64,000 nt of DNA, from contig CM044307.1 in NCBI GenBank assembly GCA_024291935.2, forward strand, positions 97,283,461-97,347,460. Direction: 5' to 3'. Made by a program: the position numbers and the translations under genes. The notes under the pieces were generated by a model. That model was not told the DNA's origin and did not search any database. It saw only the letters and a list, made by a program, of their open reading frames with translations. The DNA is from Okapia johnstoni. Lineage: Eukaryota; Chordata; Mammalia; Artiodactyla; Giraffidae. Numbering within the stretch: the stretch's first letter is position 1; the number at the start of each line of letters is the position of its first letter. Of this stretch, positions 45,677 to 56,432 are shown one piece after another.

Positions 45677-47452
45677 TCTGAATGCAGAGTCCCAAAGAAT
45701 AGCAAGGAGAGATAAGAAAGCCTTCCTCAGCGATCAATGCAAAGAAATAGAGGAAAACAATAGAATGGGAAAGTCTAGAGATCTCTTCAAGAAAATTAGA
45801 GATACCAAGGGAACATTTCATGCAAAGATGGGCTCGATAAAGGACAGAAATGGTATGGACCTAACAGAAGCAGAAGATATTAAGAAGAGGTGGCAAGAAT
45901 ACACAGAAGAACTATACAAAAAAGATCTTCACGACCCAGATAATCACGATGGTGTGATCACTCATCTAGAGCCAGACATCCTGGAATGTGAAGTCAAGTG
46001 GGCCTTAGAAAGCATCACTACAAACAAAGCTAGTGGAGGTGATGGAATTCCAGTTGAGCTATTTCAAATCCTCAAAGATGATGCTGTGAAAGTGTTGCAC
46101 TCGATATGCCAGCAAAACTGGAAAACTCAGCAGTGGCCACAGGACTGGAAAAGGTCAGTTTTCATTCCAATCCCAAAGAAAGGCAATGCCAAAGAATGCT
46201 CAAACTACTGCGCAATTGCACTCATCTCACACACTAGTAAAGTAATGCTCAAAATTCTCCAAGCCAGGCTTTAGCAATACATGAACCGTGAACTTCCAGA
46301 CGTTCAAGCTGGTTTTAGAAAAGGCAGAGGAACCAGAGATCAAATTGCCAACATCTGCTGGATCATCGAAAAAGCAAGAGAGTTCCAGAAAAACATCTAT
46401 TTCTGCTTTAGTGACTATGCCAAAGCCTTTGACTATGTGGATCACAATAAACTGTGAAAATTCTGAAAGAGATGGGAATACCAGACCACCTGACCTGTCT
46501 CTTGAGAAACCTGTATGCAGGTCAGGAAGCAATGGTTAGAACTGGATATGGAACAACAGACTGGTTCCAAATAGGAGAAGGAGTATGTCAAGGCTGTATA
46601 TTGTCACCCTGCTTATTTAACTTCTATGCAGAGTACATATTGAGAGACGCTGGGCTGGAAGAAACACAAGCTGGAATCAAGATTTCCAGGAGAAATATCA
46701 ATAACCTCAGATATGCAGATGGCACCACCGTTATGGCAGAAAGCGAAGAACTAAAGAGCCTCTTGATGAAAGTGAAAGAGGAGAGTGAAAAAGTTGGCTT
46801 AAAGCTCAGCGTTCAGAAAACTAAGATCATGGCATCTGGTCCCATCACTTTATGGGAAGTAGATGGGGAAACAGTGCAAACAGTGTCAGACTTTATTTTT
46901 TTGGGCTCCAAAATCACTGCTGATGGTGATTGCAGCCATGAAATTAAAAGACACTTACTCCTTGGAAGGAAGGTTACAACCAACCTAGATAGCATATTTA
47001 AAAGCAGAGACATTACTCTGCCAACAAAGGTCTGTCTAGTCAAGGCTATGGTTTTTCCATTAGTCACATATGGATGTGAGAGTTGGAGAGTGAAGAAAGC
47101 TGAGCACCGAAGAATTGATGGTTTTGAACTGTGGTGTTGGAGAAGACTCTTGAGAGTCCCTTGGACTGCAAGGAGATCCAACCAGTCCATCCTAAAGGAC
47201 ATCAGTCCTGGGTGTTCATTGGAAGGACTGATGTTGAAGCTGAAACTCCAATACTTTGGCCTTGACTCATTGGAAAAGACCCTGATGCTGGGAAGGATTG
47301 GGGGCAGGAGGAGAAGGGGACGACAGAGGATGAGATGGCTGGATGGCATCACTGACTTGATGGACATGGGTTTGGGTAAACTCCAGGAGTTGGTGATGGA
47401 CAGAGAGGCCTGGCGTGCTGCTATTCATGGGGTCACAAAGAGTTGGACATGA
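45677..47452 (+). pseudogene. BovB ORF2 (reverse transcriptase) remnant
   Basis: Two long open pieces remain: 45672-46274 (200 residues; it starts in the TSD, and the N-terminal endonuclease is missing) and 46454-47452 (332 residues; RT palm to C-terminus). They are separated by a TAG at 46272-46274 and a one-base loss near 46455. The RT motif that should be YADD reads YADG (codons at 46712-46723), so the second catalytic aspartate is gone. A small in-frame loss after 'LQYFG' also removes residues present in the copy at 56.4 kb. Not a functional enzyme. Confidence 0.92.
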
Positions 47453-47473
47453 CTGGGCAACTGAACTGAACTG
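45677..47473 (+). mobile_element. BovB LINE, 1.8 kb, with 10-bp TSD
   Basis: It runs from within ORF2 ('atgcagagtcccaaagaatagc') to the 3' terminus and ACTGA repeats. AATACTTGAC flanks it exactly at 45667-45676 and 47474-47483, so it is one 5'-truncated insertion. Confidence 0.95.
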
Positions 47474-47483
47474 AATACTTGAC

Positions 47484-48255
47484 AGGGACAGGTAAGGCCA
47501 AGGTATCTCTCTGAGATACTGTCCAAAGACAGAAAAAAAGAGAATGGCATGTTTGATAGTAGTAAGGGAAAACAAGACAAAAATGGACATTTTCTGATTG
47601 AATTCTCTTGAGTCCTGCCTGTTTATTAAACCAGATATCATTGCAATATGCACAAGTTTCAAACGCACAGAAATGTGAGTAAGACTACTGCTGTCACCAG
47701 GAAACATGGACAAGTGAGGCTGGATTCCTGATTGAGATAAGAACCTGTGTATGTTCTCTGAGACTCTGCAGCCTACCCCAGGCTAAGAAGAGTGCTCCTT
47801 TGCCTCAGGGAGGTTTGTTTTTCAGGGCAGAAAGCAGAAATTCAGGAAGGCACTCTCTCCTTCTATCTTTTGTAAGAGATTGTATGACTTATGAAAATAT
47901 TAGCAGATGCAGAACAAAAGGAATCTCTCTGAGGGTCAAGAGAGGGGAGAAATTTCCCTCAAATGGAAAGAAAATAGAATTCAACTAGATTCACAGGTAG
48001 CCTGCCCCTCCTTTCAAGAGCACCATAAACAAGAGGACAGAGCTTAGAGGATAAGAGTAGACCATGGAGAGGGTGTGTCCCAACCAGTGGGCTCCATTCA
48101 AGGCACAATGAAGACCAGGATAACGAGACCAAATGATGAGAGTAGTAGGATACCATATAACCTTCTTAAGTTCTCATTCATCCCTAGGGAAGATTAAATT
48201 CTCCACTAATCTAGAGGTATTAGGACTTGGGGTCAGATATAACATGATCTTTTAA
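47484..48255. other. Unique-looking spacer
   Basis: No repeat or gene recognised. Confidence 0.4.
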
Positions 48256-48430
48256 AACAATTTTATTATTTATTCAAGTGGGCTAGGTCTTAGTTGTGGC
48301 ACTCAGGATCTTTAGTTGCAGCATGCGAACTCTTAGTTGCAGTATGTGGAATCTAGTTTCCTGACCAGGGATTGAACCCAAACACCCTGAATTGGGAGCA
48401 CAGAGTTTTAGCCACTGGACCACAACAGCT
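48256..48430 (-). repeat. CHR-type SINE
   Basis: Antisense: 'tcttagttgtggc', 'tttagttgcagcatg', 'ctagtttcctgaccagggattgaaccc', 'gttttagccactggacca'. The poly-A tail is the 'ttttattatttatt' on the left. Confidence 0.8.
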
Positions 48431-48515
48431 AAGAATTGACATTTACTGACCATATGTATTTGGAGTTGTAAATTCATATCCACAACATGACAAGAATAAA
48501 ATAAAATAAACCTAA

Positions 48516-48735
48516 TTGGGACTTCCCAGGTGGCTTAGTAGTAAAGAATTCACCTGCCAGTGCAGGAGATGCAAGTTTGATCCCTGGGTCAGAAAGATCC
48601 CCTGGAGAAGGAAATGACAACTCACTCCACTATTCTTGCCTGGGTAATCTCATAGACAGAGAGGCCTGGTGGGCTACAGTCCACGGGGTCACAAAGAGCA
48701 GAACATGACTAAGTGACTAAACGGTAGCAGCAGCA
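48516..48735 (+). repeat. Bov-tA SINE
   Basis: Full length, from 'gggacttcccaggtggcttag' to 'gactaagtgactaaac' plus an AGC-rich tail. Confidence 0.9.
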
Positions 48736-48769
48736 AGCATCTAGATAAATGCCACAAGAGAGATACATG

Positions 48770-49400
48770 ATAAGAGGCTGAGAAGACAGCCCTCAGGAAA
48801 GGGTGACCAGCAAATTACTTTATGGAAGAGATAGGATCTGAGCTAAGCTTTGGCTGTTATGTAGGATTTGAATGACAGCAGCAGTAGAGGGATGAAGGCA
48901 TCCTGGTATTGGCAAATACATGAAGATGGAAAAGTCAGAGGGAATTAGTGTATAGAAGCGCTTTGCTGCCGTCATCCTTAGAAGATGCTACACAGGGAGA
49001 CCAGGAATGAGAAATGGAATTGGGTGGGGCTTGAATGGGAATCTTGCAGAAGGCAATGGCAACCCACTCCAGTATTCTTGCCTGGAAAATCCCATGGATG
49101 GCTACAGTCCATGTGGTTGAAAAGAGTAGACACAACTGAGCGACCTCACTTTCACTTGAATGGAAATCTAAGGATTTGCATTTATTTTGGCAGCAACAGG
49201 AAAACGCTGATAGTTTTTAAGGGGTAATGTGACTGTGATCAGAGATAAGCATTAGAAAACACCAATCTGGCAGAGAGATATGGGATGAATAGAAGAAGAA
49301 AGTGATCAAGATGGGATGAGAAACAGGTTACTGCTGAAATCCAAATGGGAGGTCACAGAAGGGCACAGCAGATGGTAGTAATCTCCAATTATAGAAAGGC
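48770..49400 (+). repeat. Unnamed ancient repeat, split by a BovA
   Basis: 'gataggatctgagctaagctttgg', 'ggtaatgtgactgtgatcag' and 'ttagaaaacaccaatctggcag' recall a common old mammalian repeat whose name I cannot give. The BovA at 49045-49154 interrupts it. Confidence 0.4.
49045..49154 (+). repeat. BovA SINE half-unit with 15-bp TSD
   Basis: 'gcagaaggcaatggcaaccc' to 'gagcgacctcactttca' with a short internal loss around 'ggatggctacag'. CTTGAATGGGAATCT (49030-49044) and CTTGAATGGAAATCT (49155-49169) flank it. Confidence 0.92.
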
Positions 49401-49994
49401 TGTGAAAGACATGGACGAGGATGTGAAACAAAAGATTTCTAAGCGTCAAGCCCAGCTGATGTGAAAAATCACAATGCTGTGGAAGAACTGGTCAACAGTG
49501 GAAGAGGAGCTTGTTTATAATTAACAAGTTCTGAACTTGAAGTTTAACCTGATGACTGAATTTACAATTAGGTAGAGATGTTACAAGTGCGGGAAGAGTT
49601 CAGAGAGGAAGACTCCGTGGTGCCTTCGTAGCACAGTTGCCTATCTCCACAGCTGGGACTGTCCCTTTGTGGATGTCTCAGAATGATCTGGAGTGGAGGA
49701 GAGGGAGGGCCGGGCCGTGGCAACAAAGGCCCAGAGAACCGAAGGGCAGAGCTTGGCAAGCAACGTGGCTCAGTGCAGATACTGAACCTGAAAAGAGCTG
49801 ATTTTAAAGAATTTTTTGGTTTACTTGAGACATTCTCCTATTTTCCCCAGTGATCTCTTTAATTCTGGGCCCCTCTGTCTTTCCCAGCACTTCTCAAGCT
49901 TTCTGTCCCATGAACTTTTCTCAAAAATAGAATGAACATATACCTGAGAACCCAACAGACTTCCTGAGTTTGGAGAGGTCCCGCCACTCTTAAC
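49401..49994. other. Unique-looking spacer
   Basis: No repeat or gene recognised. Confidence 0.4.
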
Positions 49995-50165
49995 TGGGTG
50001 GACCTGGGGAGCATTTCTTAATCCCACTTGGTCTCAGTTTCATTACCTCCCAGCCTCCAATTTTTTTAGTGGAAAAAATAAAAACTGGTAGGTTTTTTGT
50101 GGGAAGAAGTGAGATAATATATAATAAAGCACTAGACAGAAGGACGGGTAAATATTAGCCTCTCA
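49995..50165 (+). repeat. MIR-like fragment
   Basis: 'ctgggtggacctggggagcatttcttaatcccac', 'ggtctcagtttcattacctc' and 'gtgagataatatataataaagcactagacag' follow MIR. Diverged. Confidence 0.6.
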
Positions 50166-50309
50166 ACAAGTGTGAGTTCCCTTCCCTTATGCCCTGCACT
50201 TGTCATGAGCAGTCCCTGGCAGAGATGGGGACCCCTGGCAGAGCCTCGCTGCCTGCCACACAGAAGACCACGCAGAGACCCGCAGCCCCACTCAGCTCCA
50301 TAAATGGCA

Positions 50310-51290
50310 ACGCCACCCTTCTGCTGCTTAGGTCATGTCTTAAAATCATCGCGAATCCCTCTACATCCACATGCACACCTCTGACAAGTCCTTTTGGCTT
50401 CACCAACAAAATATGTCTGCAATCTGATAGCTTTTTACCATCTCCATGATAGCCACACATCCACCCACTAGTATCCCTGCCCTTGTTATTGTTCAGTTGC
50501 ATCCGACTCTTTGCAAGCCCTTGGATGGCAGCATGTCAGGTTTCCCTGTCCTTCACCATCTCCCAGAGCTTGCTTAAACTCCTGTCATTGAGTTGGTGAT
50601 GTCATCCAACCATCTCCTCGTCTGTCACCCCCTTCTCCTGCCCTCAATCTGTCTCTGCCCTGGATTACTGCATTGGTCTCCTAAATGCTCTTCCAATTTC
50701 CACTCTTGCCCCTCACAGACTATTTTTCACACAGCAGCTAGGATGACCTTGTAAAATCACATTCTCTTACACCCCAAACCTTCCAGTGTAGTGTCATCTC
50801 ACTGATCAAATCCATACTCTCAACATTGGTTGAAATGGGTGAAAATAAACTGACTTCTGGCTCCTCTCTGGCATCATTTCCTACCACTCACCAGCCCGCG
50901 ACTTCCTTACAATGTTCAGGCAGGCTGGGCACTTACTGTGCCCTGCCCTTTGAATGTTCTTCCTCACATACTGCATAGCTCTCTTCAAGTCTCTCTGAAT
51001 TAACATGTCTCCCAATTTCTTTTAAAAGAAAGAAAACACATCTTCAAGTATTTTTCATTAGAAAAAGCTTTCTCTCTCCTCCTTAGACAAAAGAGCAAAC
51101 TCTCTTTACTCTTTTACTTTTCCCTATTATCCTGCTTTAGTTTTCCCTTCTTGGAATTTGCCATTACCTCTCACATTATACATTTACTTATTTGTTTTTT
51201 TTCATCTTTTTCCAGCAGACCATAAACTCTATGAGAAGAGTTTCATTTTTTTTCTCCACTGCTATATTCCCAGTGCCTAGATGGACGGGG
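50310..51290 (+). repeat. L2 LINE 3' region, split by a BovB fragment
   Basis: Left part: 'gctgcttaggtcatgtcttaaaatcatc'. After the BovB, 'tctgccctggattactgcattggtctcctaaatg', 'cacacagcagctaggatgacc', 'gcccgcgacttcctt' and 'cagaccataaactctatgagaagagtttc' follow L2 to near its end. Confidence 0.8.
50484..50651 (-). mobile_element. BovB LINE 3' end (168 bp) in L2
   Basis: Antisense BovB terminus: 'gttcagttgcatccgactctttgc' to 'tcacccccttctcctgccctcaatc'. TCCCTGCCCT (50474-50483) and TCTCTGCCCT (50652-50661) are a 10-bp TSD with one mismatch. Confidence 0.88.
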
Positions 51291-51312
51291 AATGGTGCCT
51301 AGATGGCACCTC

Positions 51313-52062
51313 ATTTTTTAAAAATTGAAGTATGTTGATTTACAGTCTCTTGCTGGTTTATGGTGTACGGAAATGATATTTTTTCATACTCTTTTCCATC
51401 ATGGTTTATTATAGGACACAGAACATAGTTCCCTGTGCCATACAGTGCCGTCCTTGTTGTTTATCTGTTTTATATACAGTAGTGTGTATCTGCTATTCCC
51501 AAACTCCTCATATGAGTGTTATCATATGGTTTTTGTTGTCTCTGACTTACTTCAGTTCAGTCAGTCAGTTCAGTCGCTCAGTCGTGTCCGACTCTTTGCG
51601 ACCCCATCAATTGCAGCACTCCAGGCCTCACTAAGGATAATAATCTCTAGGTCCACCCATGTTGTTGCAAATAGAATTATTTCATTCTTTTTTATGACTA
51701 ATATTCTATTGTCTACATACACCACATCTTTATCCATTCATCTGTCGACAGACATTTAGGTTGTTCCCATGTCTTGGCGATTGTAAATAGTGCTTCTATG
51801 AGCATTGAGGTGCATGTACATTTTTGAATTAGAGCCCCTACCAGATATATGCCCAGGAGTGGGGTGGCTGGATCATATGGTAGCTCTATTTTTAGTTTTC
51901 TAAGGAACCTCCATACTGTTCTCCACAGAGGCTGCATCAATTTACATTCCCACCAAAAGTGTAGAAGGTTCCCTTTCTCCACACCCTCTCCTGCATTTGT
52001 TATTTGTGGAACTTTTAATGATGGCCATTCTGACTCATGTCAAATGGTACTTCATTGGGGTT
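51313..52062 (-). mobile_element. Older L1, left part (host of the nest)
   Basis: It starts at the antisense 3' end ('ttttttaaaaattgaagtatgttgatttac'). It covers the 3' UTR ('ggtttattataggacacagaacatagttccctgtgcc') and the ORF2 C-terminus (frame 51713-51982, with '[16 protein letters not shown]'). The same L1 resumes at 60514-60645 after the younger L1. It contains a BovB fragment at 51555-51630. Confidence 0.9.
51555..51630 (-). mobile_element. BovB 3' terminus (76 bp) inside older L1
   Basis: 'cagtcagttcagtcgctcagtcgtgtccgactctttgcg' to 'gcactccaggcc'. The older L1 reads through from 'gtctctgacttac' to 'taaggataataatctctagg' once it is removed. The TSD is short (CTTCA/CCTCA). Confidence 0.85.
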
Positions 52063-52477
52063 CTTTTTTAAACTTTTTTTTTTGAAGGATAATTGCTTTA
52101 CAGAATTTTCTTGTTTTCTGTCAAACTTCAACATGAATCAGACATAGGCATACACATATTCCCTCCCTTTCTCCCATTTCCCTCCCATCCCACCCCTCTA
52201 GGTTGATACAGAGCCCCTGTTTGAGTTTCCTGAGCCATACAGCAAATTCCCTTTGGCTATCTATTTTACATATGGTAATGTAAGTTTCTATGTTACTCTT
52301 TCCATACATCCCACCCTCTCCTCCCCTCTCCCCATGTCCATAAGTCTATTCTCTATGTCTGCTTCTCCATTGCTTTCCTGTAAATAAATTCTTCAGTACC
52401 ATTTTTCTAGATTCTATATATGTTCGTTAGAATACGATATTTATCTTTCTCTTTCTGACTCATTTCACTCTGTTATA

Positions 52478-52547
52478 GGTTCTAGGTTCTATTATAGGTT
52501 ATAGGTTATAACTCTGGTATAGGTTCTATTATAGGTTCTAGGTTCAT
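52478..52547. repeat. Short tandem repeat of GGTTCTATTATA-like units within L1
   Basis: 'ataggttctaggttctattataggttataggttata' and similar units are repeated imperfectly about six times, at a spot where the related L1 at 15.9 kb has a single 'gttctaagttcatcc'. A local expansion inside the L1 3' region. Confidence 0.85.
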
Positions 52548-55500
52548 CCACCTCATTAGAACTGACTCAAAGGTGTTCCTTTTTATGGCTGAGTAATATT
52601 CCATTGTGTATATGTACCACAACTTCTTTATCCATTCATCTGTTGATGGACATCTTGTCTGCTTCCATGTTCTAGCTATTGTGAATAGTGCTGCCATGAA
52701 CAATGGGATACATGTGTCTTTTTCAATTTTGGTTTCCTCAGGATATATGCTTAGAGTGGGATTGCTAGGTCATATGGTGGTTTTATTCCTAGTTTTTTAA
52801 GGAATCTCCATACTGTCTTCCATAGTGGCTGTATCAATTTATATTCCCACGAACAGTGCAAGAGCGTTCCCTTTTCTCCACACCCTCTCCAGTATTTATT
52901 GTTTGTAGACTTTTTAATGATGGCCATTCTGACTGGTGTGAAGTGATATCTCATTGTAGTTTTGATTTGCATTTCTCTAATAATGAGTGATGTTGAGCAT
53001 CTTTTCATGTGTTTGTTAGCCATCTGTATGTCTTCTTTGGAGAAATATCTGTTTAGGTCTTTTTCCCACTTTTTGATGAGATTGTTTTTCTGATGTTGAG
53101 TTGTATGAGCTGTTTGTATATTTTGGAAATTAATCCTTTGTCAGTTGTTTCATTTGCTATTATTTTCTCCCATTCTTAGGGTTGTCTTTTCACCTTGCTT
53201 ATAGTTTCCTTTGCTGAGAAAAAGCTTTTAAGTTTAATCAGATCCCACTTGTTTACTTTTATTTCCATTACTCTAGGAGGTGGGTAATAGAGGATCTTGC
53301 TTTGATTTATGTCATCAAATGTTCTGCCTATGTTTTCCTCTAAGAGTTTTATAGTTTCTGCTCTTACGTTTATGTCTCTAATCCATTTTATCTTTGTGTA
53401 TGGTGTTAGGAAGTGTTCTAATTTCATTCTTTTACATGTAGCTGTCCAGTTTTCCCAGCACCATTTATTGAAGAGGCTGTCTTTGCCCCAATGTAAACTC
53501 TTGCCTCATTTGTCAAAAATAAGGTGCCCATAGGTACATGGGTTTATTTCTGGGCTTTCTAGATTGTGCCTTTGCTCTATATTTCTGTTTTTGTGCCAGT
53601 ACAGTACTGTCTTGAGGACTGCAGCTTTGCAGCATAATCTGAAGTCAGGAAGATTGATTCCTCCAGCTCCATTCTTCTTTCTCAAGACTGCTTTGGCTAT
53701 TCGGGGTCTTTTGAGTTTCCATATGAATTATGAAATTTTTTGTTCTAGTTCTGTGAAAAATGTCATTGGTAATTTGATAGGGATCTTACTGAATCTGTAG
53801 ATTGTGTTTGGTGGTATAATCATTCTCACAATATTGATTCTTCCTATCCAGGAACATGGGATATCTCTCCATCTGTTTGTCGTCTTTGATTTCTTTCATT
53901 AGTGTCATAATTTTCTGTGTACAGTTCTTTTGTCTCCTTAGGTAAGTTTATTCCTAGATATTTAACTCTTTTTGCTGCAATGGTGAATGGGATTGATTCC
54001 TTAATTTCTCTTTCTGATTTTTCATTGTTAGTATGTAGAAATGCAAGTGATTTCTGTGTACTGATTTTGTATCCTGCAACTTTGCTAAATTCACTCATTA
54101 GCTCTAGTAATTTTCTGATACTATCTTTAGGGTTTTCTATGTACAGTATCATGTCCTCTGCAAACGGTGAGAGGTTTACTTCTTCTTTTCCAATTTGGAT
54201 TCTTTTTATTTCTTTTTCTTCTCTGGTTGCTGTAGCTAGGACTTTCAGAACTATGTTGAATAACAGTGGTGAAAGTGGACACGCTTGTCTTATTCGTGAT
54301 CTTACGGGGAATTCTGTCAGCTTCTCACCGTTGAGAATAATGTTTGCTGTAGGCTTATCATATGTGGCCTTTACTATGTTGAGGTAGGTTTCCTCTATGC
54401 CCATTTTTTGAAGAGTTTTAATCATAAATGGATACTAAAATTTGTCAAAGGCTTTTTCTGCATCTATTGAGATTATCATATGGTTTTTATCTTTCAATTT
54501 GTTAATATGGTATATCACATTGATTGCTTTGCATATATTGAAGAATCCTTGCATCCCTGGAATAAACCCAACTTGATCATGGTATGTGAGCTTTCTGATG
54601 TGTTTCTGAATTCTGTTTGCTAAAATTTTGTTGAGAATTTTTGCATCTATGTTGATCAGTGATATTGGCCTGTAGTTTTCTTTTTTTGTGTTGTCTTTGT
54701 CTGGTTTTAGTATGAGGGTAATGTGTTCATTGTAGAATGAGTTTGGAAGTATTCCTTCCTCTGAAATTTTTTTAAAGCATTTGAGAAGGATAGGCATTAG
54801 CTCTTCTCTAGATGTTTGATAGAATTCTCCTGTGAAGCCATCTGGTCCTGGGCTTTTGTTTTTTGGGGGACTTTTGATCACAGATTCAATTTCAGTGCTT
54901 GTAATTGGGTTGTTCACAATTTCTACTTCTTCCTGGTTCAGTCTTGGAAGATTGAACTTTTCTAAGAATCTGTTCATTCCTTCCAGGTTTCCATTTTGTT
55001 GCCATATAGTTGTTCACAATAGAGTCTTATAATCCTTTGTATTTCTTCATTTGTCTGTTGTAACCTCTCCCTTTTCATTTCTAATTTTGTTGATTTGATT
55101 CTTCTTTTCTTGATGAGTCTGGCTAAAGGTTTGTCAATTTTGTTTATCTTCTCAAAGAACCAGCTTTTAGTTTTATTAATCTTTACTATTGTTTCTTTCA
55201 TTTCTTTATCATTTATTTCTGCTCAGACCTTTATGATTTCTTTCCTTCTACTAATTTGGGGGTTTTCTGTTCATCTTTTTCCAGTTGTTTTAAGTGTAAA
55301 GTTAGGTGGTTTATTCGATGTTTTTGTTTCTTGAGGTAGGATAGTGTTTCTATAAACTTCCCTCTTAGAACTGCTTTTGCTGCATCCCATAGATTTTGAG
55401 TTTTCACTGTCATTTGTTTCTAGAAATTTTTTGATTTCCCTTTTGATTTCTTCAGTAACCCATTGGTTATTTAGAAATGTGTTGTTTAATCTCCATGTGT

Positions 55501-56240
55501 TTGTGTTTTTTATAGTTTTTTTCTTGTAATTGGTATCTAGTCTCATAGCATTGTGGTCAGAGAAGCTGTTTGATATGATTTCAATTTTCTTAAATTTATT
55601 GAGGTTTGATTTGTGACCCAAGATATAGTCTATGCTGGAGAATGTTCCATGTGCACTTGAGAAGGTGTATTCTCCTGCATTTGGATGGAATGTCCTGAAG
55701 ATATCAATGAAATCCATCTCATCTAATGTATCATTTAAGACTTGTGTTTCCTTATTAATTTTCTGTCTTAATGATCTGTCCATTGGTGTGAGTGAGGTGT
55801 TAAAATCTCCTACTATTATTGTGCTACTGTCAGTTTCTCCTTTTATCTCTGTTAGTGTTCGTCTTATGCATTGAGGTGCTCCTATGTTGAGTGCATAGAT
55901 ATTTACAATTGCTATGTCTTCTTCTTGGATTGATCCCTTGGTCATTACGTAGTGTCCTTGCTTATCTCTTGTAATCTTCTTTAAGGGCTATTTTGTCTGA
56001 TATGAGGATTGCTACTCCAGCTTTCTTTCACTTCCCATATGCATGGAATATATTTTTCCATCCTCTCACTTTCAGTCTATGTGTCTTTAGGTCTAGAGTG
56101 GGTTCCTTGTAGATAGCATATATATGGGTCTTGTTTTTGTATCCATTCAGTCATCTGTGTCTTTTGGTTGGAGCATTTAATTCATATACATTTAAAGTAA
56201 TTATTGATATATATGTTCCTATTGTCATTTTCTTAATTGT
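52506..56240 (-). pseudogene. L1 ORF2 remnant (endonuclease, RT, C-terminal domain)
   Basis: Read on the minus strand, open pieces lie in changing frames: 55945-55271 (endonuclease C-terminal part, with 'VGDFNTSLTPMDR' and 'FSDHNAMRL'), 54977-54435 and 54425-53844 (RT), 53427-53176, 53023-52751 and 52703-52506 (C-terminal part). Further upstream the conserved QETH of the endonuclease reads QGTH (codon at 56104-56106), so the catalytic glutamate is lost. The RT motif FADD reads FAED (codons at 54153-54164). With the stops and frameshifts the copy is inactive. Confidence 0.88.
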
Positions 56241-56380
56241 TTGGGGTTAATTTTATAGCTCTTTTTCTTCTCTTGTATTTCTTGACTATATAAGTCCCTT
56301 TAACATTTGTTGTAAAGCTGGTTTGGTGATACTGAATTTTCTTAACTTTCACTTGTCCGAAAAGCTTTTTATTTCTCCAT
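56241..56380 (-). pseudogene. L1 ORF1 C-terminal remnant
   Basis: On the minus strand the 'tccatca', 'aaaagctttt', 'ttaacatttgttgtaaag' segment (plus-strand spelling) corresponds to the ORF1 end, whose translation resembles the LSF..KPALQQMLKGL-type C-terminus. The rest of ORF1 (about 1 kb in a complete element) is absent: the next L1 sequence is 5' UTR-like. Confidence 0.7.
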
Positions 56381-56432
56381 CAAAGGAACCAAGGAAACAA
56401 AAAATTATATCTACCAGTTAAGAACAAAACTA

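Noticed and set aside
46454..47452. 332-residue open frame as a possible real gene
   Set aside because: It is the BovB RT C-terminal half. The element has a TSD, a poly-ACTGA tail, upstream nonsense and frameshift lesions, and a YADG in place of YADD.
55271..55945. 224-residue minus-strand frame with endonuclease motifs
   Set aside because: It is the L1 ORF2 endonuclease region. The upstream catalytic glutamate codon is changed and the ORF is broken on both sides.
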